Shown here piece by piece: positions 54,768-63,036 of a DNA stretch of 64,000 nucleotides (its first letter is position 1; every line of letters begins with the position of its first letter). The stretch covers positions 1 to 64,000 of the forward strand of contig CAYTBK010000001.1 in NCBI GenBank assembly GCA_964436005.1, read 5' to 3'. Under the pieces are notes generated by a model. That model saw nothing but the letters and a program-made list of their open reading frames with translations, had not been told where the DNA came from and did not search any database. Made by a program: the position numbers and the translations under genes. The stretch comes from JAGNHB01 sp964436005. Lineage in GTDB: Bacteria > Acidobacteriota > JAAYUB01.

Positions 54768-55750
54768 CGGATCAACCCCTTGTCGCGCATGGTCTTCAGC
54801 ATGCTGAGCACGACGTAGGAACACCGCGGGACCTCTTCCAGGAGGGTCCGCAAGGTTGCCCCCTCCCCGATCTTCATCCAGATCATGAGCGCGATGTCCA
54901 GGGTCTTTTCGTCCGGCCATTTCAGGGTGTTCCGGCACGGCTGGAACACGTAGGAGGGGTCGGCGATCTCCTTGAGGATGACCTTGCACTCGTCCTTCAG
55001 CCGCATGGCCTCCAGGAGCAGGTTCATGGGCGACCGCTCGATGGGGCAGGTGCAGGCCTCCTCGTTCACGTCCTCCCCGCGGAAGGTGAAGACCCCGGAA
55101 ATGTCGTCGTGGAAGATCTGGTAGAAGGCGTCTTCCCCTTCCAGCTTGCCCATGCGCGCCGTCAGGACGCGCCCCTCGGAGAAGACCACCTCCGACTGCG
55201 GCCCTTCGGGCATCTCGATGAGCATGATGCCGCTCTGGCCCGTGTTGATGAGGGTCTGCATAACCGTGGCCAGGTCGAAGAAGTGCAGGCTGCCCTGGAG
55301 TTCCTTGCGGTGCTCCTCCACGACGATCTGCCGGTCGGCGTGCTCGAGCCGGAACGCCAGGATCTCGCAGAGCCGACGCAGGAACAGCGGGTTTTCCTGC
55401 AGCAGCTCCTCGTACAGCTCGGCCGGGATCTCCAGCACCTCGGCGGCCTGCGGGACGCGCACCGACGCCGAGCGCGGCCGCCCCGTGATCAGGGCCATCT
55501 CGCCGAAACACTCCCCCTTGGACAGGTAAGCCACGATGGACGGCTGCCGGATCTCCTTCTTGTGTTTCTGGATCTCCACCACCCCGGTGCGGATGATGTA
55601 GAACTGGAAGGAAGTCTCCCCGTCGTGGAAGATGAACTCGCCCGGGCCGTAGCTCTTCAGCAGGCCCTCGTCGTAGACCCGCTGGATGAGTGAGTCCGGC
55701 ATCCCCTTGAACAGTTCCGACTCCTTGAGAAAGCGGGTTTCTTCGGGCAT
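54764..55750 (-). CDS. Cyclic nucleotide-binding protein with C-terminal DUF4388-like domain
   Basis: The 328-residue protein begins with a cNMP-binding domain (about 5-125). KSYGPGEFIFHDGETSFQFYIIRTG and FGEMALITGRPRSASVR contain the phosphate-binding cassette FGEMAL...RSAS. It lacks the helix-turn-helix of CRP/FNR factors. A second domain (about 145-250) with LQGSLHFFDLATVMQTLINTGQSGIML is of the DUF4388/PATAN type linked to two-component signalling in several phyla. It may therefore be a cytoplasmic sensor rather than a DNA-binding regulator. It lies 4 nt after aspS and overlaps pgsA. Confidence 0.85.
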   Translation of the reverse strand: MPEETRFLKESELFKGMPDSLIQRVYDEGLLKSYGPGEFIFHDGETSFQFYIIRTGVVEIQKHKKEIRQPSIVAYLSKGECFGEMALITGRPRSASVRVPQAAEVLEIPAELYEELLQENPLFLRRLCEILAFRLEHADRQIVVEEHRKELQGSLHFFDLATVMQTLINTGQSGIMLIEMPEGPQSEVVFSEGRVLTARMGKLEGEDAFYQIFHDDISGVFTFRGEDVNEEACTCPIERSPMNLLLEAMRLKDECKVILKEIADPSYVFQPCRNTLKWPDEKTLDIALMIWMKIGEGATLRTLLEEVPRCSYVVLSMLKTMRDKGLIR

Positions 55751-55754
55751 TTTC

Positions 55755-57497
55755 CTACTCCATGCGAAGGTGCAGTTCCTTGAGCTGGCGTCCGGACACC
55801 TCGGAAGGGGCCCCCGAAAGCAGGCACATGGCCGAGGTGGTCTTCGGGAAGGCGATAACGTCGCGGATCGAGGTTTCGCCCGCCAGCAGCATCACCAGCC
55901 TGTCGAGCCCCAGGGCGATGCCGCCGTGCGGGGGCGCGCCGTAGCGCAGGGCGTCGAGGAAGAAGCCGAACTTTTCCCGCGCTTCCTCCGGGGTGAAGCC
56001 CAGGGCGCCGAAGACCTTCTCCTGCAGGTCGGTGCGGTGGATCCGGACGGACCCGCCGCCGAGCTCCAGGCCGTTGAGGATCACGTCGTAAGCCAGGGCC
56101 TTGGCGGCGCCCGGATCGTCGAAGTCGGGGTCGGCCGGGGCGGTGAAGGGGTGGTGGCAGGCCACGTAACGCCCCTCCTCCTCGCTGAACTCGAACATGG
56201 GGAAGTCCGTCACCCACAGGAAGTCGAAGCGCGCGGGGTCCATGAGGCCCTCGCGGCGCCCCAGGTGCAGGCGCAGGCCGCCCAGCGCGGCCAGGACGGT
56301 CTTCTCCGGCCCGGCCACCATCAGCAGGGCGTCGCCCACGGCCCCGTTCACCGCGCCCACCAGGGCGCGCTTTTCGTCGTCGGTGACGGCGGCGGGCAGC
56401 GAGGAGCGCAGGGCCCCCTCCTCCGACTTCACCCAGGCCAGGCCGCCGGCGCCGAGGTGCTTGACCACGTCCTGGAAGCCGTCCAGGTCCTTCCGGCTGT
56501 ACTTGGCGCCGCCCGGGACCAGGATGCCCCGGATCGTCCCGCCCTCCTCCACGATCTTCCGGAACACCCCGAAGGCCGACTCGCGGAAGTGCCCGGACAC
56601 GTCCTGCAGCTCCAGGCCGAAGCGGGTGTCGGGCCGGTCGGACCCGAAACGCGACATGGCCTCGGCGTACGGCAGGCGCGGGAACGGGACGGGGATCTCC
56701 TTCCCGATCAGCCGGCACAGCCGCACCAGCAGGCCTTCGATCAGCGAGTAGATGTCCTCCGGAGCGATGAAGCTCATCTCGATGTCGATCTGGGTGAACT
56801 CCGGCTGCCGGTCGGCCCGCAAATCCTCGTCCCGGAAGCAGCGGGCGACCTGGTAGTACCGGTCCATGCCCGAGACCATGAGCATCTGCTTGAAGAGCTG
56901 GGGGCTCTGGGGCAACGCATAGAAGCGGCCCTTGTGGATGCGGCTGGGCACCAGGTAGTCGCGGGCGCCTTCCGGCGTGGAGTGGGTGAGGAAGGGCGTC
57001 TCGATTTCCAGGAAGGCGTTTTCGTCCAGGTAGCGGCGCGTTTCGCCGGTCACCCGGTGGCGCAGCACGAGATTCCGCACCATGGGTGCGCGCCGGAGGT
57101 CCAGGTAGCGGTACTTCATGCGCAGTTCCTCCGAGGCCCGGACCTCGTCCTGGATCTCGAAGGGGGGCAGTTCGGAGGGGCTCAGGATCTCCACGGCCTT
57201 CCCCACCACCTCGACGCGGCCGGTGGCCAGCTCCGGGTTGACGTTCTCCGCCTCGCGCTCCCGGACGACGCCGGCCGCGCGGACCACGTACTCGCTCTTG
57301 ATTTCCTCCGCCGAGGCGAACAGGCCCGGATCGTCCTCCTTGCAGAACGTGACCTGGGTCAGGCCGTGCCGGTCCCGGATCTGCAGGAACAGCAGCCCGC
57401 CCAGGTTGCGCACGGCGTGGGCCCAGCCGGTCAGGGTCACCGACCGCCCCACGTCGGCCACCGTCAATTCTCCGCAGTGATGGGTTCTCATGCTCAT
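55755..57497 (-). CDS. aspS: Aspartyl-tRNA synthetase
   Basis: The 580-residue class II synthetase has an N-terminal OB-fold anticodon-binding domain, motif 2 in FRDEDLRADRQPEFTQIDIEMSF (about 218-240), a GAD/insertion domain and motif 3 in GGIALGLDRLVMLL (about 535-548). Two in-frame starts (MSM) are present; ATG 57497 fits the GAGG site best. The OB-fold loop reads RNLGG, with Leu rather than His at the position that marks non-discriminating enzymes, so it is probably specific for tRNA-Asp. The downstream CRP-like and pgsA genes appear to be cotranscribed. Confidence 0.96.
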   Translation of the reverse strand: MSMRTHHCGELTVADVGRSVTLTGWAHAVRNLGGLLFLQIRDRHGLTQVTFCKEDDPGLFASAEEIKSEYVVRAAGVVREREAENVNPELATGRVEVVGKAVEILSPSELPPFEIQDEVRASEELRMKYRYLDLRRAPMVRNLVLRHRVTGETRRYLDENAFLEIETPFLTHSTPEGARDYLVPSRIHKGRFYALPQSPQLFKQMLMVSGMDRYYQVARCFRDEDLRADRQPEFTQIDIEMSFIAPEDIYSLIEGLLVRLCRLIGKEIPVPFPRLPYAEAMSRFGSDRPDTRFGLELQDVSGHFRESAFGVFRKIVEEGGTIRGILVPGGAKYSRKDLDGFQDVVKHLGAGGLAWVKSEEGALRSSLPAAVTDDEKRALVGAVNGAVGDALLMVAGPEKTVLAALGGLRLHLGRREGLMDPARFDFLWVTDFPMFEFSEEEGRYVACHHPFTAPADPDFDDPGAAKALAYDVILNGLELGGGSVRIHRTDLQEKVFGALGFTPEEAREKFGFFLDALRYGAPPHGGIALGLDRLVMLLAGETSIRDVIAFPKTTSAMCLLSGAPSEVSGRQLKELHLRME

Positions 57498-57593
57498 GAA
57501 GTCCTCGCGCTTGCAGGTTGGGTCTGGAGGCCTCCCCCGGCGCCGGACCGGCCGAAGGCCGGGCCCCGCCCGCGGAATGCGTCCGAAAGCGGC

Positions 57594-57599
57594 ATTGTA
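57594..57599 (-). promoter_or_regulatory. -10 element for aspS
   Basis: TACAAT on the minus strand, about 97 nt before the aspS ATG. The -35 is weak. Confidence 0.35.
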
Positions 57600-57652
57600 C
57601 CACAACTGGACGGCGCATTCCGTACACGCTGGATTCCTTGGCCGCCCGGGAG

Positions 57653-57658
57653 TATAAT
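57653..57658 (+). promoter_or_regulatory. -10 element for the small secreted protein
   Basis: A perfect TATAAT lies 31 nt before the ATG at 57690. It diverges from the aspS promoter. Confidence 0.45.
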
Positions 57659-57689
57659 CCGTCCAAACTTCATTTTTTCTGGAGGAACC

Positions 57690-58184
57690 ATGAGACATCT
57701 GAGAACCGTTCTTCTGGCCGCCGTCCTGGCCATGCTGGGCGCCCAACTGCTGGCCGGCGACCAACCCCTGCCCAACCCCACCGCCACCCAGCCGTCCTAT
57801 CCGCAGAAACTGGAATGGGACCTGAAGATCGCCCCCGACACCCTCTTCTACACCCTCTGCACGGCGCAGCGCGTCACGGACAAGAACGCCGTTTCCTGGA
57901 CCGTCCCCACCCAGGGCTTCCGGGACTTCCGGGTGGTGGTCTTCACCGCCGGCGCCGAACGGACGTCCAAGGTGGTCGCCACGCAGTTGAAAGTCACCTG
58001 CTCCGTCAAGAACGGCGAGAAGAAGTTCGACTACTTCAAGCGCGACGTGGCCATCGACACGAACTCGCCGAGAACCGACGGGGAAGCCATGCTGGTGCCC
58101 GTCTACGGGCAGGAGACCACCCTCGAGATCGAGCCCCGCAACATGAACACCGACCTGTTCGTCACCGTGTACCTGCTGAAGTAG
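57690..58184 (+). CDS. Small secreted protein of unknown function
   Basis: The 164-residue product begins with a clear signal peptide (MRHLRTVLLAAVLAMLGAQLLA, cleavage after LLAGD or nearby). The mature part is beta-rich, with alternating hydrophobic strands (DFRVVVFTAG, VVATQLKVTCSV and TLEIEPRNMNTDLFVTVYLLK). Two Cys residues (TLCTAQ and VTCSV) may form a disulfide in the periplasm. GGAGGAAC precedes the ATG. It stands alone between a promoter and a terminator hairpin. I recognise no family. Confidence 0.7.
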   Translation: MRHLRTVLLAAVLAMLGAQLLAGDQPLPNPTATQPSYPQKLEWDLKIAPDTLFYTLCTAQRVTDKNAVSWTVPTQGFRDFRVVVFTAGAERTSKVVATQLKVTCSVKNGEKKFDYFKRDVAIDTNSPRTDGEAMLVPVYGQETTLEIEPRNMNTDLFVTVYLLK

Positions 58185-58204
58185 ACGGTTTCCGGAAATC
58201 CCCG

Positions 58205-58240
58205 GCGCCGGGCGGGGCAGCCCCCCTCCCGGCGCTTTTC
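58205..58240 (+). terminator. Terminator of the small secreted protein gene
   Basis: An 8-bp GC stem (GCGCCGGG with CCCGGCGC) has a 15-nt loop and is followed by TTTT, about 20 nt after the stop. Confidence 0.65.
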
Positions 58241-59178
58241 CTTCCTGCGTCGCTTCCCCGTTTCCGAGGCCGCCGCTAGGCGAGAGGCGGCGTACCGCGG
58301 CCCGTTGGGCGCATCCCCGTGTGCCGCGGGATAATTGCCGGCGCAACCGAGCATCGGCCCGGCAGGGCCGACGGAAAGTAGCCCGGGCGCCAGTCCCCGA
58401 TTCTCTATCACCTCACCGGCGGGCCTCCTGCCGGCTACTGGGTAGGATTAACCACGAAACCACGAAGCGGCGCCGTCGGCGCCGGATCCCTGAGCCCGGG
58501 CCGCAGGCCCGGGGCGAAAGCGCCCGGAATCGCCCAGGCGGCCTGCCGGGCCGCGACCGGCCCGACCCGGGCGGAGAAACGGTCCTGGCCATGGAAATCC
58601 ATGCCCTCCGGGCAAAAGGCCCGGTCTCCCGTTCGTGGCCTTTGCGACCTTCGTGTTGCGGACAAACACGAAGCGCACGACCAGCCACGAAGGGGGACGG
58701 CGAGGCTTGCGTTAAGATTTGCGGACGGGAAACCGGTTGCGGGAATTGCCATGAGGCCGGGGCGCGCCTCTCCGCGTTCGGCGCTCCGGCGGCCTGCGCG
58801 CCGCACTCCTGGTTGCGCGCGGCGCGAGGCTTCACCTGCCGGCTTTTTCTCCGGCCGTCCCGGCCAGCTCGGGGGCGTGTGCGCGCATCGGCGATTCGCC
58901 ACCGACGATGGATCTGGATGCCCTCCGGGCAAGGATCCATCGGGGCAAACGCGCGGGCTATGGACATTCATGCCCTACGGGCAAAGATTCGATCCATGCC
59001 CTACAGGCAAAACCCGGTTTCACCTCGTTCGTGTCCTTGGTGGCCTTTGTGTTGAGAAAAAACACGAGGCTCGCGGTGTTAGGCGGTGCCTGACACATTT
59101 GCCCACTTCCCCTTGCCCGGATATCGCATTCCTCAATAACTCATTTTTTATCTGTCGTTTATTTCATGCCGAACTTTT
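58241..59178. repeat. Gene-free repeat-rich stretch
   Basis: No convincing gene is present in about 940 nt. Four copies of a short palindrome-bearing unit, ATGCCCT(C/A)C(G/A)GGCAA, lie at 58601-58616, 58918-58932, 58970-58985 and 58996-59011. Degenerate CTTCGTG/CTTTGTG-type motifs occur in both orientations near 58450, 58635-58690 and 59030-59075. Open frames here have no ribosome-binding sites and share no motif with known proteins. The last 70 nt become AT-rich toward the blaI operator. Confidence 0.6.
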
Positions 59179-59196
59179 TTGCTAATTTTTTAGCAA
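59179..59196 (+). promoter_or_regulatory. Palindromic operator 1 upstream of blaI
   Basis: A perfect inverted repeat, TTGCTAA-TTTT-TTAGCAA, lies 66 nt before the blaI ATG in an AT-rich region. BlaI/MecI/CopY-type repressors bind dyads of this kind and usually repress their own operon. Confidence 0.65.
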
Positions 59197-59198
59197 GG

Positions 59199-59214
59199 TG
59201 CTGAACTTTTAGCA
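59199..59214 (+). promoter_or_regulatory. Imperfect operator 2 upstream of blaI
   Basis: TGCTGAAC-TTTTAGCA repeats the pattern of operator 1 with two mismatches, about two helical turns downstream. Tandem sites fit cooperative binding of repressor dimers. Confidence 0.5.
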
Positions 59215-59261
59215 GCGACCTGTCGTATCATATGCCGAAAACGAATGAACGGAGGTTCGGA

Positions 59262-59651
59262 ATGGCTCCCAAAGACGTGGAAACCCTGAGCCGGAGGGAA
59301 CGGCAGATCATGGACGTCCTGTATGCCCGCGGCGAGGGCACCGTGGCGGAGGTCATGGAAAACCTGCCCGAAGCGCCCGGCTACTCCGCCGTCCGGGCCC
59401 TGCTCCGGATCCTGGAGGAAAAGGGGCGGGTGGTGCACCGCCAGGACGGCGCCCGCTACATCTACATGCCGGCCACCGACCGGGAAACCGCCGGCCGCAC
59501 CGCCGCCAAGCGGCTGATGGCCACGTTTTTCGGGGGTTCCCCGGCCGAAGCCGCCGCCGCCCTCATCGGCGCCGCCGAGCGCCCTTTGACCGAAGAGGAA
59601 TACGAATCTCTTCACCGCCTCATCGAGGAGGCGCGCAAGGAGGGAAGATGA
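59262..59651 (+). CDS. blaI: BlaI/MecI/CopY-family transcriptional repressor
   Basis: The 129-residue protein has the winged-helix start LSRRERQIMDVLYARGEGTVAEVMENLP, followed by SAVRALLRILEEKGRVVHRQDGARYIY. The C-terminal dimerisation helices (AKRLMATFFGGSPAEAAAALIG, then LTEEEYESLHRLIEEAR) are typical of BlaI. GGAGGTTCGG precedes the ATG at 59262. Its stop overlaps the start of the M56 gene (ATGA). The pair resembles blaI-blaR1, where the membrane peptidase triggers cleavage of the repressor. No beta-lactamase or penicillin-binding protein gene is nearby, so the regulated stress is unknown. Confidence 0.93.
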   Translation: MAPKDVETLSRRERQIMDVLYARGEGTVAEVMENLPEAPGYSAVRALLRILEEKGRVVHRQDGARYIYMPATDRETAGRTAAKRLMATFFGGSPAEAAAALIGAAERPLTEEEYESLHRLIEEARKEGR

Positions 59652-61771
59652 CCGACGCAGCGCTCTTCATTCCCCTGGCGGAGTTCGCCTTCCGGAGTTT
59701 TCTCCTGTACGGCCTGGCCTGGGTCCTCTGGATCCGGATCCGCAAGACGGCGCCCCGGACGCGGACCATGTTCTGGACCGCCGCGGCCGTGGCGTCCCTG
59801 CTCCTCCCCGCCGCCGGACTGGCCGGGGGCGAAGGGAAGCTGGGCCTGCTGGTCACCCCCTCCTGGACGAAAGCCATCGGCGACACCCCCGCGGCGCCGG
59901 AAACGGTGCGGGCCATCCCCCACCGCAACGCGGAAGTCGCCCCCCCGGCCCGGCCCGCCATCTCGCCGGTCCAGCCGGAGGCGGTCGCCACGAAGACGCG
60001 GGGCCCCGTCCGGAAAGCCCACCGGGAAACGGCCCCGCGCCTCCTGTCGGCAGACGCGCGCAGCCTGGCGCCCCGCCCCGCCCCGGCGGTGTCTTCCGCC
60101 CCGGCCTCGTTGCCTCCGGCCCCGGCCGTCCAACCCGCGCCTGCGCCCGTGCCCGCACCCGTCCAGACCATGTCCGCCGAGTCCGTCGAATTCCTCTTGT
60201 GCTGTCTGCCCCTGATTTGGCTGGCCGGCGTCCTTTTTGCCCTGGGGCGCTGCGTGTACGCGCACATCCGCTTGAAATGCCTCATCCGCAAAACCATCGA
60301 GGCGGATGAGTTCCCCGCCGGTTCCCCCGTCGGCATCGTGCTGCGCCTGGCGGAGGCCGTCGGCGTGAAGATTCGGTTCGGCGAAAAGGTGCAGACGCCC
60401 CTGGCCGTCGGTTGGCGCCGCCCCCTGATCCTCCTCCCGACCGAGGCCCTCCTGTGGCCCCCCGAGGAGCTCCGCAGCGTCATTCTGCACGAGACGGCCC
60501 ACATCCGGAACCTGGACATGCTAACCCGACTGGCCGGAAAAGCCTCCTGCATTCTGGCCTGGTTCAACCCCCTGACCTGGAAGTCCCAGCAGGAAATGAT
60601 CGCCGCCCAGGAAGAAGCTGCTGATCACAGCGTCTTGCAGGGCGGGATCCGCCCCTCTGACTATGCACGCCAGCTCGTCTCCCTGGCCCGGGGCATGCGC
60701 ACCGCCTGTTTCGCCGGCGCGGCGGCGCTCGGCATCGCCCCCCGCACACGTTTCGAGCGCCGTGTACGGCGATTGCTGCAACCCACCCATTCTCACAAGG
60801 AGCAAGTCATGAAGAGAAAATCCATAGTCGTCATAGCGGCCGCCGTGGTCCTGGCCTTCGGCCTGGCCTGGCTCTCGCCCTTCTCGCCCCTGTCGGCCGC
60901 CTCCGCGCCCGCCAAGGCACTTTCGACGGACACCGCATCCCTGCACCCGGAAACGCCCGGAAAACCGCCGGCCCCTCCCGCCCCGCCAACTCCCCCGGCC
61001 CCTCCGAGAGACGTCGACGATAACGACGGCGAAGGGGACGTGAGCGAGATAGACGAACCCGACGAGCCCGAAGAACCCGAGGAAAACGATTCGGAAGAAG
61101 CTCGTCACCGGGAAGCCGAGGCCGAACACCTGGAAGCCCAGGCCAAACAGTGGGAAGCCCAGGCCAGGAACTGGGACGCCAACGCCGAGCGCATCGCCGA
61201 ATCCGTCTCCCGCTCCCTCGAGCACCTGAAGGACCTCGGCCCCCGGATCCAGGAGCACGTCCGGCAGGCCTGCGCCCACATCCCCGACCAGGCCGCCCTG
61301 CGCGCCCAGATCGAGGAAAACATGAAGCATGTCCGGACGAAGCTCAACGACCCCGCCTTCCGGGAAAAGCTGAGACTCCAGATGGAGAAGGTGCGCCGGG
61401 AATTCCGGGACGTCTCCAAGGTGCGCGAGAAAATCCGCCAGGAGATGGAAGAGACCCTGGCCAAGCTGGAGAAGAAGGAAGCCGCCGCCTCGGCGTCGGC
61501 CAAGCCCGGGATCGCCATGGCCAAGAAGCAGGTGCGCGAAGTCATGGAGGGCCTCCTGGCCAACCCGGACTTCCCCCTGAGCGAGGTCCAGATCGACGCC
61601 CTGGAGAAATCCGTCACCGAAAGCATCGAGTCCGCCCTGTCCGCGGCTTCCTGCTGGACGGCCCCCCCCGTGCCGCCGGCGCCCCCGGCCCTGCCGAAAA
61701 CCGTGACGCCGAAGGCCAAGCCGGTTCCGCCGGCCCCTCCGGTTCCCCCGGTCCCACCGGCCAGGAATTGA
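59648..61771 (+). CDS. BlaR1-like M56 membrane metallopeptidase with extracytoplasmic coiled-coil region
   Basis: The 707-residue protein has two early membrane helices (about 10-55), a Pro/Ala-rich loop (about 75-175), a third helix (about 180-200) and the M56 zinc peptidase domain with HETAHIRNLD (about 282-291) and QEEAAD. A further helix (residues 390-412) leads into a tail outside the membrane. The tail has acidic and Pro-rich stretches and a long predicted coiled coil (HREAEAEHLEAQAKQWEAQA and KLRLQMEKVRREFRDV), and ends in Pro/Val repeats. The penicillin-binding-protein-like sensor of true BlaR1 is missing. An internal ATG at 60809 with AAGGAG is discussed as a finding. Confidence 0.85.
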   Translation: MTDAALFIPLAEFAFRSFLLYGLAWVLWIRIRKTAPRTRTMFWTAAAVASLLLPAAGLAGGEGKLGLLVTPSWTKAIGDTPAAPETVRAIPHRNAEVAPPARPAISPVQPEAVATKTRGPVRKAHRETAPRLLSADARSLAPRPAPAVSSAPASLPPAPAVQPAPAPVPAPVQTMSAESVEFLLCCLPLIWLAGVLFALGRCVYAHIRLKCLIRKTIEADEFPAGSPVGIVLRLAEAVGVKIRFGEKVQTPLAVGWRRPLILLPTEALLWPPEELRSVILHETAHIRNLDMLTRLAGKASCILAWFNPLTWKSQQEMIAAQEEAADHSVLQGGIRPSDYARQLVSLARGMRTACFAGAAALGIAPRTRFERRVRRLLQPTHSHKEQVMKRKSIVVIAAAVVLAFGLAWLSPFSPLSAASAPAKALSTDTASLHPETPGKPPAPPAPPTPPAPPRDVDDNDGEGDVSEIDEPDEPEEPEENDSEEARHREAEAEHLEAQAKQWEAQARNWDANAERIAESVSRSLEHLKDLGPRIQEHVRQACAHIPDQAALRAQIEENMKHVRTKLNDPAFREKLRLQMEKVRREFRDVSKVREKIRQEMEETLAKLEKKEAAASASAKPGIAMAKKQVREVMEGLLANPDFPLSEVQIDALEKSVTESIESALSAASCWTAPPVPPAPPALPKTVTPKAKPVPPAPPVPPVPPARN

Positions 61772-61840
61772 TTCTGCCCCGGCGCCCCGGGCCCCGGCCC
61801 GGCGGCGCCGCCCCGAAGCCCGTCACAAACCTTGCCTGAG

Positions 61841-61872
61841 CGGCGTGTTGGAATACCAACACGCCGTTTTTT
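61841..61872 (+). terminator. Rho-independent terminator of the blaI-blaR1-like operon
   Basis: A perfect 11-bp stem (CGGCGTGTTGG with CCAACACGCCG) has an AATA loop and six T residues. Confidence 0.93.
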
Positions 61873-62029
61873 CATCTTGGTGTTTTGGTGGTGAAAGGAA
61901 CCCGGGCGACGGAGTCGTACTCCAGGGCGGCCTGGAGGACGGCGTCGCCGGAACTGAAGCATTCCGCTTGTGCGCTTTGTGCCTTCTGTGGTTGACTTTG
62001 ACTTCCGGGCCCGCCGCGGCCCCGGAAAC

Positions 62030-62413
62030 TCACTGCTTTTCCATGACGAATTTCTGGCTGCTGGTGCCGAATTCGAAATTCATCCGGTTACCTTCGATCC
62101 GGAACCGGGCGTTGAATTTGAAATTCTCGCCCTTCTGCCAGTTCACCACGTCGCCGTCCACGGTGTAGGTGAACTCGTTCGACAGGCTCATCTTCGCGAC
62201 CCGCAGTTTGCCGTCGGCCGTGAACTCGTAAACGGTGTCCATGTTCGTGTCCGCTCCGGGGCCGCTGGCCTGGACGATCTTCCACTTGCCCACCAGCGGC
62301 GAGGCGGGGGCGGGACCGCCGCCGGCGGGGCCGGAGCCGGGTTCGCCCCTGCCGCAGGCGGGAAGGAGAACGAGAAGGGCGCACAGCGCAACGACCGCAG
62401 ACAACCTGTTCAT
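62030..62413 (-). CDS. Small lipoprotein, lipocalin-like beta structure
   Basis: The 127-residue protein has a lipoprotein signal peptide with lipobox LLPAC (Cys20), so it should be anchored in a membrane of the envelope. After a Gly/Pro/Ala linker the sequence (LVGKWKIVQASG, MDTVYEFTADGKLRV, YTVDGDVVNWQKGENFKFNARFRI) has the strand pattern of small lipocalin-like or DUF5004-type domains. GGAGGAAC precedes the ATG. It is preceded by a membrane-protein gene 11 nt upstream, so the two are likely cotranscribed. Confidence 0.8.
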   Translation of the reverse strand: MNRLSAVVALCALLVLLPACGRGEPGSGPAGGGPAPASPLVGKWKIVQASGPGADTNMDTVYEFTADGKLRVAKMSLSNEFTYTVDGDVVNWQKGENFKFNARFRIEGNRMNFEFGTSSQKFVMEKQ

Positions 62414-62424
62414 TGTTCCTCCAG

Positions 62425-63015
62425 TTACGGGAATTTCGGAATCCTGTTCCCATGGTAATGCGCCTCGACGGCGCGGGCGACGGTTTCCGGGTCCGGCAGC
62501 AGACCCCGCAGCCAGACGGGAACAAACCGCCCGTCGTACTGCAGCAGCAAGGCATCAGGGCGGACGGAAAGGGCCCCGACCCGCCCCCACTCGTACCGCG
62601 TATCGTGCAGCCCGAATGGCTCCGCTTCGGACAGGACCAGGGCGTCGGCGTCGACCCGCAGCCCGACCCGCTCGCCGCACACGCACCCCACCAAAGCGGT
62701 CCAGAAAGAGGCGAAGAAAGGCAGCCAGACCGCCAGGCAGAGGGCGGTGGTCAACGCATCGAAGGGCGGCAGCGAGAGCAGGTCCAATGCATACGCTCCG
62801 AAAGCCAGCGAGACGAACCCGGAGATCAGGCAGCGCGGAAAGGGCCTCTGGCGACGGAAAAACACGCCGGCCGGAACAGCGGCGACGGGCAGGACCGGGG
62901 CCTCGTCTTCCAGCGGCGCCGGGGCTTCGCTTTCCGGCGGTTCCAGTTGGCCGGCGGCCGGGGACAGGGCCGGGGCGACTTCATCCACATTGTGCGTATT
63001 CCATTCATCCTGCAT
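62425..63015 (-). CDS. Membrane protein with two helices and PH-like cytoplasmic domain
   Basis: The 196-residue product has an acidic, Pro/Ala-rich N-terminal region (residues 1-50), two adjacent membrane helices (about 60-110) and a C-terminal domain of roughly 80 residues (GLRVDADALVLSEAEPFGLHDTRYEWGRVGALSVRPDALLLQY). The order resembles YcxB-like proteins. The ATG follows GAGGAGG on the minus strand. It lies 21 nt downstream of the DUF1573 gene. The function is unknown. Confidence 0.7.
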   Translation of the reverse strand: MQDEWNTHNVDEVAPALSPAAGQLEPPESEAPAPLEDEAPVLPVAAVPAGVFFRRQRPFPRCLISGFVSLAFGAYALDLLSLPPFDALTTALCLAVWLPFFASFWTALVGCVCGERVGLRVDADALVLSEAEPFGLHDTRYEWGRVGALSVRPDALLLQYDGRFVPVWLRGLLPDPETVARAVEAHYHGNRIPKFP

Positions 63016-63036
63016 ACTGTGGCCTCCTCGAGGAGG

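Noticed and set aside
55657..57666. A 669-codon minus-strand frame shifted relative to aspS
   Set aside because: Arg/Pro/Gly-rich low-complexity translation that overlaps a synthetase with all class II motifs in the other frame.
58601..59011. Possible CRISPR array from the recurring 15-16 nt unit
   Set aside because: Spacing is irregular (about 300, 37 and 10 nt), units are too short and diverged, and no cas gene is present.
58413..59185. Several open frames of 60-190 codons in the 58.4-59.2 kb stretch
   Set aside because: All are Arg/Pro/Gly-rich, overlap each other on both strands, lack ribosome-binding sites and contain the short repeats.
59262..61771. Beta-lactam resistance operon
   Set aside because: The repressor and peptidase resemble BlaI/BlaR1, but there is no beta-lactamase or PBP2a gene and the sensor domain is missing.
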